Shown here piece by piece: positions 32,665 to 41,173 of a stretch of 62,395 nt of DNA. The stretch covers positions 1 through 62,395 of the forward strand of contig JAUSJX010000123.1 of the NCBI GenBank assembly GCA_030647435.1. The letters run 5' to 3'. Made by a program: the position numbers and the translations under genes. The stretch's first letter is position 1. The number at the start of each line of letters is the position of its first letter. The notes beneath the pieces are model-generated. The model made no database searches, was not told the DNA's origin, and worked only from the letters and a program-made list of their open reading frames with translations. Origin of the DNA: Candidatus Rokuibacteriota bacterium. GTDB taxonomy: Bacteria > Methylomirabilota > Methylomirabilia > Rokubacteriales > CSP1-6.

Positions 32665-34007
32665 CAGGCCAGGAAGTCTCGGCAGAGCGCTTCCCACATG
32701 GTGGCCGACAGGCGGAGGCTCTCCGTGTCAATGCGTTCGTTGTTGCCGTGGAACATGAGCGGGTAGTCGGTGTAGGGGATGCGCCGGGAGTGCAGGGCGA
32801 AGCCGTAGGACGGCACGCCCTTCCAGCGAAAGAAGCGCGAGTCGGTGGCGCCGCCCGTGAGCCGCGGGATGATCTTGCTGCCGGGCACGAGCGCCTGCGT
32901 CACCCGGGAGAGCGCCTCGCCGAGCGGGGTGTCCAGCGAGGTCGTCGAGCCCTCCTGGCCTCGCGGGGCCTCGATGTCCACGCGCGAGGCGAGATCGCCC
33001 AGCGCCTCCTTCAGCATGGCGTCCACGTCGAGCGGGCTCACGCCGGGAAGCGCGCGGATGTCGATGTCGATCGCGATGCGGTCGGGGATAACGTTGATCT
33101 TGGACCCGCCGTGCACGACATTCGGCGAGAAGGTCGTGTGGGTGCACGCATGGGCCATGCGCGCCAGCCCCAGCGGCTCCAGGTGGCGCACGGCCTCAAG
33201 CACGCGGCCGGGATCGGTCAGCGCCGCCTCGAGCTCTTTCGGCAGCTCGAGCTCGGCCACGTAGCGTCGCCACTCGTCGAGAATCTTCGGCTTGGGCTGG
33301 TAGGCGGCCACCCGGCGCACCACCTCGGCCGCGGTGACGAGCGCATTGTCGGTGCGGAAGGGCATCGAGCCGTGGCCGGGCGTGCCCTTGACCACGAGCC
33401 GCCGCCAGTTGACGCCCTTCTCGCCGACTGTCACCGGCAGCTTGATGCCCGAGGGCGTGGGGATGGGCACGCCGCCGCTCTCGGTGATCACGTAGTCGGC
33501 CTTGACCGCGTCGAACTTCTCGCGGGTCAGGTAGCTGGCGCCGTAGACGCTCCCGGCTTCCTCATCGGCGACGGCGAGGTAGATCAGCGTCCCGCGCGGC
33601 TTGAAGCCGCTCTTGGCCAGCCGCCGCGTGGCCACGGCCATGGTGGACGTGATGTTGAGCATGTCGGTGGCCCCGCGGCCCCAGACGATCCCGTCCACCA
33701 CCTCGGCGCCGAAGGGATCGCGCTCCCAGCCGGATGGGTTGACGGGCACCACGTCGGTGTGACCCATGAGGAGGAGCGTGGGCGCCTTGGGGTCGCTGCC
33801 GATTATTCGGGTCATGAGGCTGACTCTTCCGGGCCCGGCCGCGTGGCGCTCGAAGGAGAGGCCCGAGCCCGCGAAATACGATTCGATCGCGTCGGCGTTG
33901 CGCTCCTCGTGACCCGACTCCGGCGTGCCGTCGTTTACGCAGGCGTTCCTGATGAGGGTGCACAGCAGCTCCGTCGCTTCGGTCTCGACGCTCTTGGGGT
34001 CGGTCAC
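32664..34007 (-). CDS. M20-family metallopeptidase/deacylase
   Basis: A 447-residue protein starting at GTG 34007 with GAGGAGAC upstream. Zinc-site motifs of the M20 family are intact: LLLMGHTDVVPVNPSGWERD, WGRGATDMLN, and the catalytic Glu pair in YLAVADEEAGSVYGA; the dimerisation 'lid' contains VKGTPGHGSMPF and VVHGGSKINVIPD. C-terminal RLTGGATDSRFFRWKGVPS supplies the last metal ligand region. Members cleave N-acyl amino acids, dipeptides or succinyl-diaminopimelate. First gene of an overlapping three-gene unit; a hairpin repeat lies just upstream. Confidence 0.88.
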   Translation of the reverse strand: MTDPKSVETEATELLCTLIRNACVNDGTPESGHEERNADAIESYFAGSGLSFERHAAGPGRVSLMTRIIGSDPKAPTLLLMGHTDVVPVNPSGWERDPFGAEVVDGIVWGRGATDMLNITSTMAVATRRLAKSGFKPRGTLIYLAVADEEAGSVYGASYLTREKFDAVKADYVITESGGVPIPTPSGIKLPVTVGEKGVNWRRLVVKGTPGHGSMPFRTDNALVTAAEVVRRVAAYQPKPKILDEWRRYVAELELPKELEAALTDPGRVLEAVRHLEPLGLARMAHACTHTTFSPNVVHGGSKINVIPDRIAIDIDIRALPGVSPLDVDAMLKEALGDLASRVDIEAPRGQEGSTTSLDTPLGEALSRVTQALVPGSKIIPRLTGGATDSRFFRWKGVPSYGFALHSRRIPYTDYPLMFHGNNERIDTESLRLSATMWEALCRDFLA

Positions 34008-34024
34008 GGGGTCTCCTCGGATCT

Positions 34025-34116
34025 GGGGTCAGGTCTTGAAATACGACATTCTGCTTCTGCAGGTGGTGACTGGCCAAGCGCAATCGCCCGAATGTCGTAT
34101 TTCAAGACCTGACCCC
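34025..34116. repeat. Hairpin repeat, GGGGTCAGGTCTTGAAAT family, copy 1
   Basis: Left arm from 34025 (GGGGTCAGGTCTTGAAATAC, then GACATT) and right arm to 34116 are perfect reverse complements over 26-27 bases, with a 39-40-base centre. Lower-GC than surroundings. The right arm covers the last codons and TGA of the nitronate monooxygenase gene. A second copy lies at 45763-45858. The layout resembles REP/BIME-type elements mobilised by RAYT transposases, but no such transposase is in the window. Confidence 0.85.
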
Positions 34117-35112
34117 GAAGGCCAGGCGCTGAAGCGCGGCCTCGGCCTCGGCGATCATTCGTTCGATCAGCTCGCGCGCGGGCACGATCTCGCTGATGAG
34201 CCCCGCGCTCTGGCCACAGGCGGCGTGGCCGTTCTCGATGTCGCCCTCCTCGCGCGCCCGGATGGCGGCGGGGAAGCCCACGCGCTGCGCCTGGAGCGGA
34301 AAGGGCAGGATCTCGGCCGTGCGCTTCTCCCACTCGCGCGTGAAGTCGTTGCGGATCGCGCGGCAGGGCTTGCCGGTGGCGCCGCGATGGACCACCGTGC
34401 CTTCTTCGTCGATGGCGACGATCTTCTTTTTGTAGTTGTCGTGGCCGTAGGCTTCGTGGGTGGCGATGAAGCGCGTGCCCATCCAGACGCCGACGGCGCC
34501 CAGCGCCAGCGCGGCGGCGAGCCCGCGCCCGTCGGCGACACCGCCGGCCGCCACCACCAGCGTCGGCGCCACCGCGTCCACCACCGCGGGGATCAACACC
34601 ATCCCGCCGATGCGGCCGGTGTGCCCGCCGGCCTCGTGGCCTTGCGCGATGACGGCGTCGACGCCGTTGGCGGCGTGGTCGCGCGCCTGCTTGACGTTGC
34701 CGCAGAGGGCCATGACCTTGATGCCGAGCCGATGGGCCTCGGCCGTGACGGGGCCGGGATTGCCGAGCCCGGCGATGAGCACCGGCACCCGCTCCTCGAG
34801 CGTCACGTCTGTCCACCCTTTGACCTGGTCGGTGAATTGCTCCACCTCGTCACCGGCTATGCTGATGGTCGCGAAGAGGACGTCCACGCCGAAGGGCTTG
34901 TCGGTCAGATCGCGCACGCGGCGGATCTCGTCGCGGAGCAGGGCGGGGGTGCCGTGGGCCGCGGCGATGACGCCAAGCCCGCCGGCTGCGGAGACGGCCG
35001 CCGCCAGGGAGGAGCGGGCGACGAAGGCCATGCCCGCCTGGCAGATGGGATAGCGGATGCCGAGGAGGTCGCAGAGCGGCGTGTGCAGGTTGCTGCGTGT
35101 CTTCGTGGCCAT
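34102..35112 (-). CDS. Nitronate monooxygenase (2-nitropropane dioxygenase family)
   Basis: A 336-residue FMN-dependent TIM barrel: LLGIRYPICQAGMAFVARSS, SAAGGLGVIAAA, AVIAQGHEAGGHTGRIGGM (catalytic His before xxxGGH) and VVAAGGVADGRGLAAALALG, ALGAVGVWMGTRFIATHE. It oxidises alkyl nitronates, or in related proteins reduces enoyl-thioesters. ATG 35112 starts MATKTRSNLHTPL. The final codons (FGVRS-stop) are encoded by the right arm of the hairpin repeat, so the natural C-terminus may have been altered by its insertion. Probably a separate transcript from the M20 unit. Confidence 0.88.
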   Translation of the reverse strand: MATKTRSNLHTPLCDLLGIRYPICQAGMAFVARSSLAAAVSAAGGLGVIAAAHGTPALLRDEIRRVRDLTDKPFGVDVLFATISIAGDEVEQFTDQVKGWTDVTLEERVPVLIAGLGNPGPVTAEAHRLGIKVMALCGNVKQARDHAANGVDAVIAQGHEAGGHTGRIGGMVLIPAVVDAVAPTLVVAAGGVADGRGLAAALALGAVGVWMGTRFIATHEAYGHDNYKKKIVAIDEEGTVVHRGATGKPCRAIRNDFTREWEKRTAEILPFPLQAQRVGFPAAIRAREEGDIENGHAACGQSAGLISEIVPARELIERMIAEAEAALQRLAFGVRS

Positions 35113-35277
35113 GGCGATGTTCCCTCCCGGTTGGCTCGGCGGCCACTATCGCATGCGGTGGTGCCGGTGGCAATCGGGGAGTCGGCGGCGCTCGCGAGCA
35201 CGGGGGCGCCCCGGCTTCAGAACGAGTTCAGGATCATCGTGAACTACGAGATCCCGGGGCTGTAGGAGGCGGACCGC

Positions 35278-35736
35278 TCAGCCCTTCAGGAGCTCCTCCG
35301 CGATGCGCTTGACGTCGCCGGCCTCGACCTGGCCCTTGTGGGTCTTCATGATGTCGCCGACGAGGCGCCCGACCTGCTTGGCGTCGGCGATGCCGAGCGT
35401 AGCAAGCCGCTCCTTGACGAGCGCGCGTACGGCCGCTTCGTCCATCCCCTTCGGCAGGTAGCCCTCGCAGAACTCCTGCTCGAAGCGAAGCTGCGCGGCC
35501 TGCGCGGCGCCACGCTCGCCGACCTTCTCGTATTCCGAGATCGCCTTCTGGAGCTGCTTGCGGTAGGCGCCGATGACGTCGAGGACGAGGGCGTCGTCGA
35601 CCTGGCCGGAGAAGCCCTTGGCGGTGCGTCGCTCCTGGAGCCGGGTCTTGAGCATGCGCACCACATCGGCGGTGCGCGCGTCCCTGCCCTTGATCGCCTG
35701 CGTCAGCCGGTTCGTCAGCTCCTGTTCGAGCGCCAT
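35278..35736 (-). CDS. GatB/YqeY domain-containing protein
   Basis: 152 residues: an all-helical YqeY domain like the tail of GatB (LTNRLTQAIKGRDARTADVV, RMLKTRLQERRTAKGFSG, EQEFCEGYLPKGMDEAAVRA, GRLVGDIMKTHKGQVEAGDV). Length and motifs are normal for the stand-alone form, thought to bind tRNA or aid amidation but not well understood. ATG 35736. A 2-TM protein gene lies just upstream on the same strand, 22 bases away. Confidence 0.88.
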   Translation of the reverse strand: MALEQELTNRLTQAIKGRDARTADVVRMLKTRLQERRTAKGFSGQVDDALVLDVIGAYRKQLQKAISEYEKVGERGAAQAAQLRFEQEFCEGYLPKGMDEAAVRALVKERLATLGIADAKQVGRLVGDIMKTHKGQVEAGDVKRIAEELLKG

Positions 35737-35758
35737 GGGATCCGTCGGGTGCGAAATC

Positions 35759-36064
35759 TCAGGCCGCTGCCGCCATCGCGCCCTTGACGCGGAAGGCGGC
35801 GACGATCGTCACGATGCCGCCGGCGATGACGACGATGCCGAGCGTCGGGACATAGGCGAGCATGCCCACCAGGGGGTGGGTCACCAGGAAGAGACCAAGG
35901 ATGACCCAGGACGCGCCCCAGAGCAGCAGGAGCGTCCAGCCGTGAGACTGCGGGGTGGCGCGGTCGCCAAGGTTCTGTCCTCCTCGTGTGGGGCTCGGGC
36001 GTTGACCGGGCGGGAGTATAGCACGCGGTCGTGTCCTTGACAGGCAGGGGCGCGGGCGGTTCAA
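35759..36064 (-). CDS. Small two-helix membrane protein
   Basis: The C-terminal 60 residues form two hydrophobic helices (WTLLLLWGASWVILGLFLV, VVIAGGIVTIVAAF) linked by THPLVGMLAYVPTLGI, resembling small HdeD/DUF308-like membrane proteins. The N-terminal 35 residues are basic and Pro-rich. The nominal TTG 36064 lies inside the divergent promoter, so the true start is unclear; a GAGGAGGA ribosome site near 35970 has no in-frame start after it, which could mean a small indel. Function unknown. Confidence 0.5.
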   Translation of the reverse strand: MNRPRPCLSRTRPRAILPPGQRPSPTRGGQNLGDRATPQSHGWTLLLLWGASWVILGLFLVTHPLVGMLAYVPTLGIVVIAGGIVTIVAAFRVKGAMAAAA

Positions 36065-36065
36065 T
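36037..36065 (+). promoter_or_regulatory. Candidate sigma70-type promoter for the aldolase gene
   Basis: TTGACA (36037-36042), 17 bases, TTCAAT (36060-36065), giving a start near 36072 and a 35-base leader with AAAGGAG before GTG 36107. On the other strand TATACT (36015-36020 reversed) could serve leftward transcription, so this may be a divergent promoter pair. Confidence 0.55.
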
Positions 36066-36106
36066 AGCGCGGTCGTCTGTGATCCCCCTATTCAAAGGAG
36101 AGTGAC

Positions 36107-36898
36107 GTGCGCGAGAATACGCTCAGGACGATCTGGAAGCGCGGCGAGGCCGCCGTCAACGGATGGCTGTCCATTCCGTCGGGCTTCTCGGCCGAGGTGA
36201 TGGCTCATCAGGGCTTCGACTCGCTGACGGTGGACATGCAGCATGGCGTGGTCGACTACCAGGTCGGCGTGTCCATGCTTCAGGGCATTTCGACGACCGG
36301 GGTGATTCCGCTGGCGCGTGTGCCGTGGAACGACCCGGCCCGCATCATGAAGATCCTGGATGCCGGCGCCTACGGAGTCATCTGCCCGATGGTCAACACG
36401 CGCGAGCAGGCCGAGGCGCTCGTCCAGGCGTGCAAGTACCCGCCGCGCGGCTACCGCAGCTGGGGCCCCGTACGCGCGAGCCTGTACATGGGCGCCGACT
36501 ACGGCGACCGCGCTAACGAGGACGTCATCGTGATGCCCATGATCGAGACGGCGGAGGCGCTCAAGAACTTGGACGACATCCTGAGCGTGGCGGGCGTGGA
36601 CGCGGTCTACGTCGGACCGTCGGACCTGTCGCTGGCGTTCGGATGCAAGCCGCGGCTCGACCAGACGGACGCGCCGGTGGTCGAGGCGCAGCAGGTCATC
36701 GCCAAGGCGTGCAAGAAACACGGCGTCGTCGCGGGCATCCACAACGCGACCGCAGCCTACGCCGTCAAGATGATCGCCGAGGGCTACCAGTTCGTCACGC
36801 TCGCCAGCGACAGCCGCTTCATGGCGGCCAAGGCCGCAGAGGAAATCGGAGTCGTCCGCAAGACAGGAACCGCGGGCGGGAAGCTCCCGGCCTACTAG
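36107..36898 (+). CDS. HpcH/HpaI-family class II aldolase
   Basis: A 263-residue TIM barrel from GTG 36107 with AAAGGAG 6 bases upstream. Family landmarks: FSAEVMAHQGFDSLTVDMQH, IPLARVPWNDPARIMKIL, LDAGAYGVICPMVNTREQ (metal/substrate region), YVGPSDLSLAFG. These enzymes split 2-keto-3-deoxy or 4-hydroxy-2-oxo acids to pyruvate and an aldehyde with a divalent metal. Consistent with catabolism of homoprotocatechuate-like or sugar-acid intermediates. Stands alone with its own promoter. Confidence 0.87.
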   Translation: MRENTLRTIWKRGEAAVNGWLSIPSGFSAEVMAHQGFDSLTVDMQHGVVDYQVGVSMLQGISTTGVIPLARVPWNDPARIMKILDAGAYGVICPMVNTREQAEALVQACKYPPRGYRSWGPVRASLYMGADYGDRANEDVIVMPMIETAEALKNLDDILSVAGVDAVYVGPSDLSLAFGCKPRLDQTDAPVVEAQQVIAKACKKHGVVAGIHNATAAYAVKMIAEGYQFVTLASDSRFMAAKAAEEIGVVRKTGTAGGKLPAY

Positions 36899-36920
36899 CC
36901 CGGATTATGCGTGAAGACAG

Positions 36921-37010
36921 CGCCACCCTCACCCCGACCGTCTCCCTCTCCGGGGGAGAGGGAGACGTTTCGGTCCCCTCGCCCCCGGAGAGGGCAGGGT
37001 GAGGGGGCGG
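36921..37010. repeat. Intergenic hairpin repeat, CCCTCACC/GGTGAGGG type
   Basis: Outer arms CCACCCTCACCCC (from 36923) and GGGTGAGGGGG (to about 37007) enclose an inner perfect hairpin, GTCTCCCTCTCC (36940-36951), loop GGG, GGAGAGGGAGAC (36955-36966). A related, longer structure lies at 42389-42501. It follows the aldolase gene and may act as its terminator, though no U-run is present. Confidence 0.65.
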
Positions 37011-37052
37011 CGAGAACGCGGACCGGGCGTTCGTGAATAACGCAGGCTAGGC

Positions 37053-37670
37053 GTGCGCTTCGATCTGGCGCTGCTCGAGAGGGCGCGCGCGAATCTTGCC
37101 GCTTTCGACCGGCGGGCCGTGGCTGTCGAGGGGCGCAAGGCCGCGGCGGTAGCCGTGGTCCTGCTTCCCGATGACGAGGGGCGCGGCTGCTTCCTGCTGA
37201 CCAAGCGCGCGCCGACACTGCGCGCCCACACGGGGCAGTGGGCGCTGCCGGGCGGCCGGATGGACGCGGGGGAGAGCCCGGAAGGCGCGGCGCTCCGCGA
37301 GCTCGACGAGGAAGTCGGGCTCAAGCTCGGCGCGGGGACGGCGCTCGGGCTCCTCGACGACTACCCGACGCGCTCGGGGTTCGTCATCACGCCTGTTGTC
37401 TTCTGGGCCGATGATCCCGGCGCGCTCGCTCCGAACCCTGCCGAGGTGGCGCGCGTGCACATGGTCCCGCTGGAAGACCTCGACGCTCCCGACGTGCCGC
37501 GCTTCGTCAGCATCCCAGAGAGCGACCGGCCGGTCATCCAGGTGCCCCTCCTCGGCAGTCTCATTCACGCGCCCACGGCGGCCGTCATCTACCAGATGCG
37601 CGAGGTCGTGTCTCACGGCCGACCGACGCGCGTTGACCATCTCGAACAGCCCGTTTGGGCGTGGCGCTGA
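37053..37670 (+). CDS. NUDIX hydrolase (CoA pyrophosphatase-like)
   Basis: 205 residues from GTG 37053. The NUDIX box is complete: G-RMDAG-E-SPEGAAL-RE-L-DEEVG-L, preceded by TGQWALPGG. A KRAPTLRAHTGQ segment just before the box resembles the CoA pyrophosphatase (NudL) subgroup, which trims CoA or acyl-CoA to phosphopantetheine. That fits a genome rich in CoA-ester enzymes, but subgroup assignment is tentative. The next SDR gene starts 11 bases downstream, suggesting co-transcription. Confidence 0.85.
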   Translation: MRFDLALLERARANLAAFDRRAVAVEGRKAAAVAVVLLPDDEGRGCFLLTKRAPTLRAHTGQWALPGGRMDAGESPEGAALRELDEEVGLKLGAGTALGLLDDYPTRSGFVITPVVFWADDPGALAPNPAEVARVHMVPLEDLDAPDVPRFVSIPESDRPVIQVPLLGSLIHAPTAAVIYQMREVVSHGRPTRVDHLEQPVWAWR

Positions 37671-37681
37671 CAGGAGACCGT

Positions 37682-38470
37682 ATGGGAAAGCTTGACGAGA
37701 AGATCGCGATCGTCACCGGCGGCGGCACCGGCATCGGCCGCTCCACCGCGCTCATGCTGGCCGCCGAAGGCGCGCACGTTGTCGTCGCGGGCCGGCGCAA
37801 GCTGCCTCTCGAGGCCGTCGTGGATGAGATCACGAAGGCTCGCGGCCGGGCGGTGGCGCGCGAGGCCGATGTCGCCAAGCCCGCGCAAGGGCGCGCCTTG
37901 GCGGAATGGGTCGTCAAGGAGCTCGGGCATGTGGACATCCTGATCAACAACGCGGGGCATTCCAGCAAGGTGCGCAACGCCCGCTGGGTGGGGCAGGAGG
38001 ACTGGGACGCCGTGATCGCCGTCAACCTGACCGGGGTGTACGCGCTGACGCAGGCCGTGCTGCCGAGCATGATCGCGCGTGGCGGCGGTGCCATCGTCAC
38101 GGTCGGCTCGTACGCGGCGCTCCGGCCGGGGCTCATCGGCGGGGCGCCCTACGGCGCCGCCAAGGCGGGCGTGCTCAACTTCATGGGCCACATCCACACC
38201 GTGCTCCGCGACAAGGGCATCCGCGCGACCACCGTGATGCCCGCCGAGGTGGACACGCCGATCCTGTCGAACCGGCCGCTACCGCCCGACGACGCCGCCC
38301 GCGCCACGATGATGCAGCCGGAAGACGTTGCGGCGGCCATCTTGATGTGTGTGACGCTGCCGGAGCGCACCGTGGTCGAGGAGATCGTGCTGAGCCCGAC
38401 CCGGACACGCGACCAGAGCCGCGACCTGGAAGTCGCGCGCAACCTGGGCGCGCCGCCGGGGGCGAAGTAG
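37682..38470 (+). CDS. SDR-family NAD(P)-dependent oxidoreductase
   Basis: 262 residues from ATG 37682 after ACAGGAGACC; the frame opens 9 codons earlier within the NUDIX gene. Classical SDR features: IAIVTGGGTGIGRSTALML, ILINNAGHSSKVRNA, VTVGSYAALRPGLIGGAPYG with YGAAK as catalytic Tyr/Lys and Ser upstream, and TTVMPAEVDTPIL. Reduces a ketone or oxidises an alcohol, likely in fatty-acid or aromatic side-chain metabolism. Followed within about 20 bases by a hairpin repeat. Confidence 0.88.
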   Translation: MGKLDEKIAIVTGGGTGIGRSTALMLAAEGAHVVVAGRRKLPLEAVVDEITKARGRAVAREADVAKPAQGRALAEWVVKELGHVDILINNAGHSSKVRNARWVGQEDWDAVIAVNLTGVYALTQAVLPSMIARGGGAIVTVGSYAALRPGLIGGAPYGAAKAGVLNFMGHIHTVLRDKGIRATTVMPAEVDTPILSNRPLPPDDAARATMMQPEDVAAAILMCVTLPERTVVEEIVLSPTRTRDQSRDLEVARNLGAPPGAK

Positions 38471-38487
38471 TCTAAAGTTCCTGCTGG

Positions 38488-38616
38488 GCGAGGCCGCTCA
38501 AAAGGGTTCCAGATGCAGGCGGCGACCGACGGCCGCAGGCGAGGCGTACTCTCTGTACGTTGAGCGTGCGGCCGAGGGCGCCAACGAAGCAGATGGGCCC
38601 TTTTCAGCGGCCTCGG
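38488..38616. repeat. Nested hairpin repeat, GGCCGCT[CG]AAAAGGG family, copy 1
   Basis: Outer arms CGAGGCCGCTCAAAAGGG (38489-38506) and CCCTTTTCAGCGGCCTCG (38598-38615) pair with one mismatch. Inside, GGCCGCAGGCGAGGC, GTAC, loop TCTCT, GTAC and TGCGGCC fold into a second stem. The right arm forms the 3' end and TGA of the gamma-carbonic anhydrase gene. A related element lies at 57425-57570. Confidence 0.75.
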
Positions 38617-39116
38617 TAGTCGCGGTGCCAGAGCTCGAGATATTCGACGGCGTTTCGGCGGATGTCTTCGAGCTCCTCTTCGCTCATCTTCCTGACCGGC
38701 TTGGCGGGCACGCCCATCACCAGCCAGCCGGCGGGCACGACCTTGCCCTGCGGGACCACGGCACCCGCGCCCACCTGCGCGCCTTCTTCCACCACGGCCC
38801 CCGTCAGCACGACCGCGCCGATGCCGATCCGGACGTTGTCCATGATGGTGCAGGCGTGGACCACGCAGCGGTGGCCGATGGTGACGTTGGCGCCCACGAT
38901 GCAGGGGAACTCCGGCGTGACGTGGAGCACGGAGTTGTCCTGGACGTTGGAGTTGCGCCCGAGCGTGACGTAGTTGTCCTGGTCGCCGCGGAGGACGGTC
39001 AGCGGCCAGACGCTGGCGCCCTCCTCGATGGTGACGTCGCCGATGACCTGGGCGGAGGGATCGACCCAGGCGCCCGGGTGGACGCGCGGGGTGCGGCCGG
39101 GAACGCTGCGGATCAT
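38604..39116 (-). CDS. Gamma-class carbonic anhydrase family protein
   Basis: 170 residues forming a left-handed beta-helix of hexapeptide repeats (GDVTIEEGASVWPLTVLRGD, GANVTIGHRCVVHACTIMDN, RIGIGAVVLTGAVVEEGAQV), then a C-terminal helix. The three zinc-binding His are present in VLHVTPE, IGHRCV and VVHACT. Members hydrate CO2 or act as trimeric acetyltransferase-like proteins of unknown role (PaaY/YrdA group). The last codons, YRGR-stop, come from the hairpin repeat. Starts 7 bases after the enoyl-CoA hydratase stop, so likely co-transcribed; PaaY-like proteins often sit with CoA catabolism genes. Confidence 0.88.
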   Translation of the reverse strand: MIRSVPGRTPRVHPGAWVDPSAQVIGDVTIEEGASVWPLTVLRGDQDNYVTLGRNSNVQDNSVLHVTPEFPCIVGANVTIGHRCVVHACTIMDNVRIGIGAVVLTGAVVEEGAQVGAGAVVPQGKVVPAGWLVMGVPAKPVRKMSEEELEDIRRNAVEYLELWHRDYRGR

Positions 39117-39123
39117 GGGGCGT

Positions 39124-39918
39124 CTACTTCCCGGTCCAGCGGGGTTTCCGCTTCTCGAGGAAGGCGCTCATGCCCTCGCGGAAGTCGGCGCTCGCGTAGG
39201 TGAGGGAGATCAGATCCTCGCCGCCTTCGAGGCGGCGGCGCTCCTGGATGCGGCGGACGGCCTCCTTGGTGACCTTTAAAGTAATCGGCGCGTAGGAGGC
39301 GACCTCCTCGGCGACGGCCTTCACGCGCGCCTCGAGCCCGGCCGCGGGCACGATCTCGTGGACGAAGCCCGCGGCATGCGCTTCCTCGGCCGTGATGAGC
39401 CGCGCGCGCATGATCATCTCCTTGACCCGCGAGGGACCGAAGAGCTCCACGCAGCGCGAGTAGTTCTCCATCGAGAGGCAGTTGCCGAGCGTGCGCGCGA
39501 TGGGGAAGCCGAAGCTCGACTCCGGCGTGGCGATCCTGATGTCGCAGACGGCGGCGATCGCGAAGCCGCCGCCGACGGCGAAGCCCTCGATCTGCGCGAT
39601 GACGGGCTTGCCCACGCGCTCGAGCCGGCCGGTTCGCCGCTCGCCGTCGCGCTCGTACTGGATCCCGTCCTCCGCGGTCTTGAAGCTCTTGAACTGGCCG
39701 ATGTCGGTGCCGGCCACGAAGGCCTTGCCACCCGCGCCGCGCAGCACGAAGACCCGGATGGAGTCGTCGGCGTCGATCACTTCGCATGTCTGGTAGAGCC
39801 GCTCGTACATGTTCCACGTCAGCGCGTTGCGGGCTTCAGGGCGATTGAAGGTGAGTGTCACCACGGGTCCGTCGCGGGTGACGAGGACTTCGCTCGAGTC
39901 TTGCGCCTGGTTTGCCAC
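39124..39918 (-). CDS. Enoyl-CoA hydratase/isomerase (crotonase) family
   Basis: 264 residues. GTG 39918 is placed 5 bases after GGGGAGGCACAG; the frame continues upstream without a ribosome site. LTFNRPEARNALTWNMYERL, LRGAGGKAFVAGTDIGQFK and IEGFAVGGGFAIAAVCDIRIA supply the CoA-binding and oxyanion-hole segments; FREGMSAFLEKRKPRWTGK is the typical tail. It hydrates or isomerises an enoyl-CoA. First gene of a two-gene unit with the gamma-carbonic anhydrase; divergent from the Gfo/Idh gene. Confidence 0.88.
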   Translation of the reverse strand: MANQAQDSSEVLVTRDGPVVTLTFNRPEARNALTWNMYERLYQTCEVIDADDSIRVFVLRGAGGKAFVAGTDIGQFKSFKTAEDGIQYERDGERRTGRLERVGKPVIAQIEGFAVGGGFAIAAVCDIRIATPESSFGFPIARTLGNCLSMENYSRCVELFGPSRVKEMIMRARLITAEEAHAAGFVHEIVPAAGLEARVKAVAEEVASYAPITLKVTKEAVRRIQERRRLEGGEDLISLTYASADFREGMSAFLEKRKPRWTGK

Positions 39919-40046
39919 GGTCTGTGCCTCCCCGTCGTTCGAGTCGCCGCATGGTAGCACGGCTGAAGGGACGTGACAGGCCCCGCCCCCGCGTGGCCGC
40001 GCCCGGTGCGCTATACTCCGGCGATGCTTCCGCCCCGAGAGGAGAC

Positions 40047-41141
40047 ATGACCGTGGCTCGGCCAGCTCGCACCGTCGGCATCGTCGGGCTCGGCTTCGGC
40101 CGGGCCCACATTCCAGCCTTCCAGGCCCACGGCTGCGAGGTCGTGGCCGTCTGCCAGCGCGACGAGAAGTCCGCCCGCGCCGTCGCGGACCGGTACGGGG
40201 TGCCGCGCGTCTTCGCGCGCTGGCAGGACCTGCTCGCGCAGGCCAGGCCGGAGATCGTCGTCATCGCCACGCCGCCCGTCCTCCACCAAGAGATCGCGCT
40301 TGCGGCATTCGCCGCCGGCTGCCACGTGCTCTGCGAGAAGCCGCTCGCCATGAACGCGTCCGAGTGCCGCTCGATGATCGAGGCGGCCGCGCGGGCCAAG
40401 CGCGTCGGGATGACCGGCTTCAACTGGCGCTACACGGCCGCGATGCAGCGCTTCCACGCCATGGTCGAGGCGGGCGCGCTCGGCCGGCTCTTCCACGCCA
40501 ACCTCCGCTGGATGGGGTCGCGCTGGGCCGACGAATCCGCGCCGGCGACCTGGCGCATGGATCGGGCGCAGGCCGGCCACGGCGCCATGGGCGACATGGG
40601 CGTCCACGTCATCGACATCGTGCGCTGGCACTTCGGCGAGATCGCGGCGGTCAGCGCGCAGACCGGCATCGCCTACCCCTCGAAGACCGTGCCCGGGGTC
40701 GGAAAGGCGACCGACGCGGAGGACTACTGCGACGTGACGGCGCGGCTCGTCTCGGGCGCCCTCGTGGCCTTCACCGCCAGCCGCGCCGCCCGGGCGATGA
40801 ACCAGCAAACCATCGAGGCCTACGGCTCCGAGGGCGCGCTCGAGTATCGCCTCGATCGCGACAAGCCCCGCTGGTGGCGAGGCGAGCTGCGCCACGCGGG
40901 AAAGGAAGGCGGCTTCGTCCCGGTCAAGGCGCCCGCCGGCTTGCCGAAGAGCGCGGGGGAGGGGGACGCGATGGAAGTCGTCGGCAAGACGACCATCGCC
41001 CCGCTCGTGAAGCGCTTCCTCGCCGCCGTCCGCAGGAATCGGACCGAATCGCCGTCCTTCGAGGACGGCATGCGCGCCCAGGTCGTCCTGGACGCCGTGC
41101 TCGAGTCCATTGCGTCGGACGGTCGGATGGTGTCTATTTAG
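40047..41141 (+). CDS. Gfo/Idh/MocA-family oxidoreductase
   Basis: 364 residues from ATG 40047, preceded by GAGAGGAGAC; the frame is open upstream in the divergent region, where CTATACT near 40012 may be a -10 box. [19 protein letters not shown] is the NAD(P) loop, [17 protein letters not shown] carries the EKP catalytic Lys, and [17 protein letters not shown] the C-terminal His. Members oxidise or reduce sugars, inositols or related cyclic alcohols. The acyl-CoA dehydrogenase gene follows after 32 bases. Confidence 0.88.
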   Translation: MTVARPARTVGIVGLGFGRAHIPAFQAHGCEVVAVCQRDEKSARAVADRYGVPRVFARWQDLLAQARPEIVVIATPPVLHQEIALAAFAAGCHVLCEKPLAMNASECRSMIEAAARAKRVGMTGFNWRYTAAMQRFHAMVEAGALGRLFHANLRWMGSRWADESAPATWRMDRAQAGHGAMGDMGVHVIDIVRWHFGEIAAVSAQTGIAYPSKTVPGVGKATDAEDYCDVTARLVSGALVAFTASRAARAMNQQTIEAYGSEGALEYRLDRDKPRWWRGELRHAGKEGGFVPVKAPAGLPKSAGEGDAMEVVGKTTIAPLVKRFLAAVRRNRTESPSFEDGMRAQVVLDAVLESIASDGRMVSI

Positions 41142-41173
41142 GCCACACACTCACGACCCTGGAGGGGCTCCCG

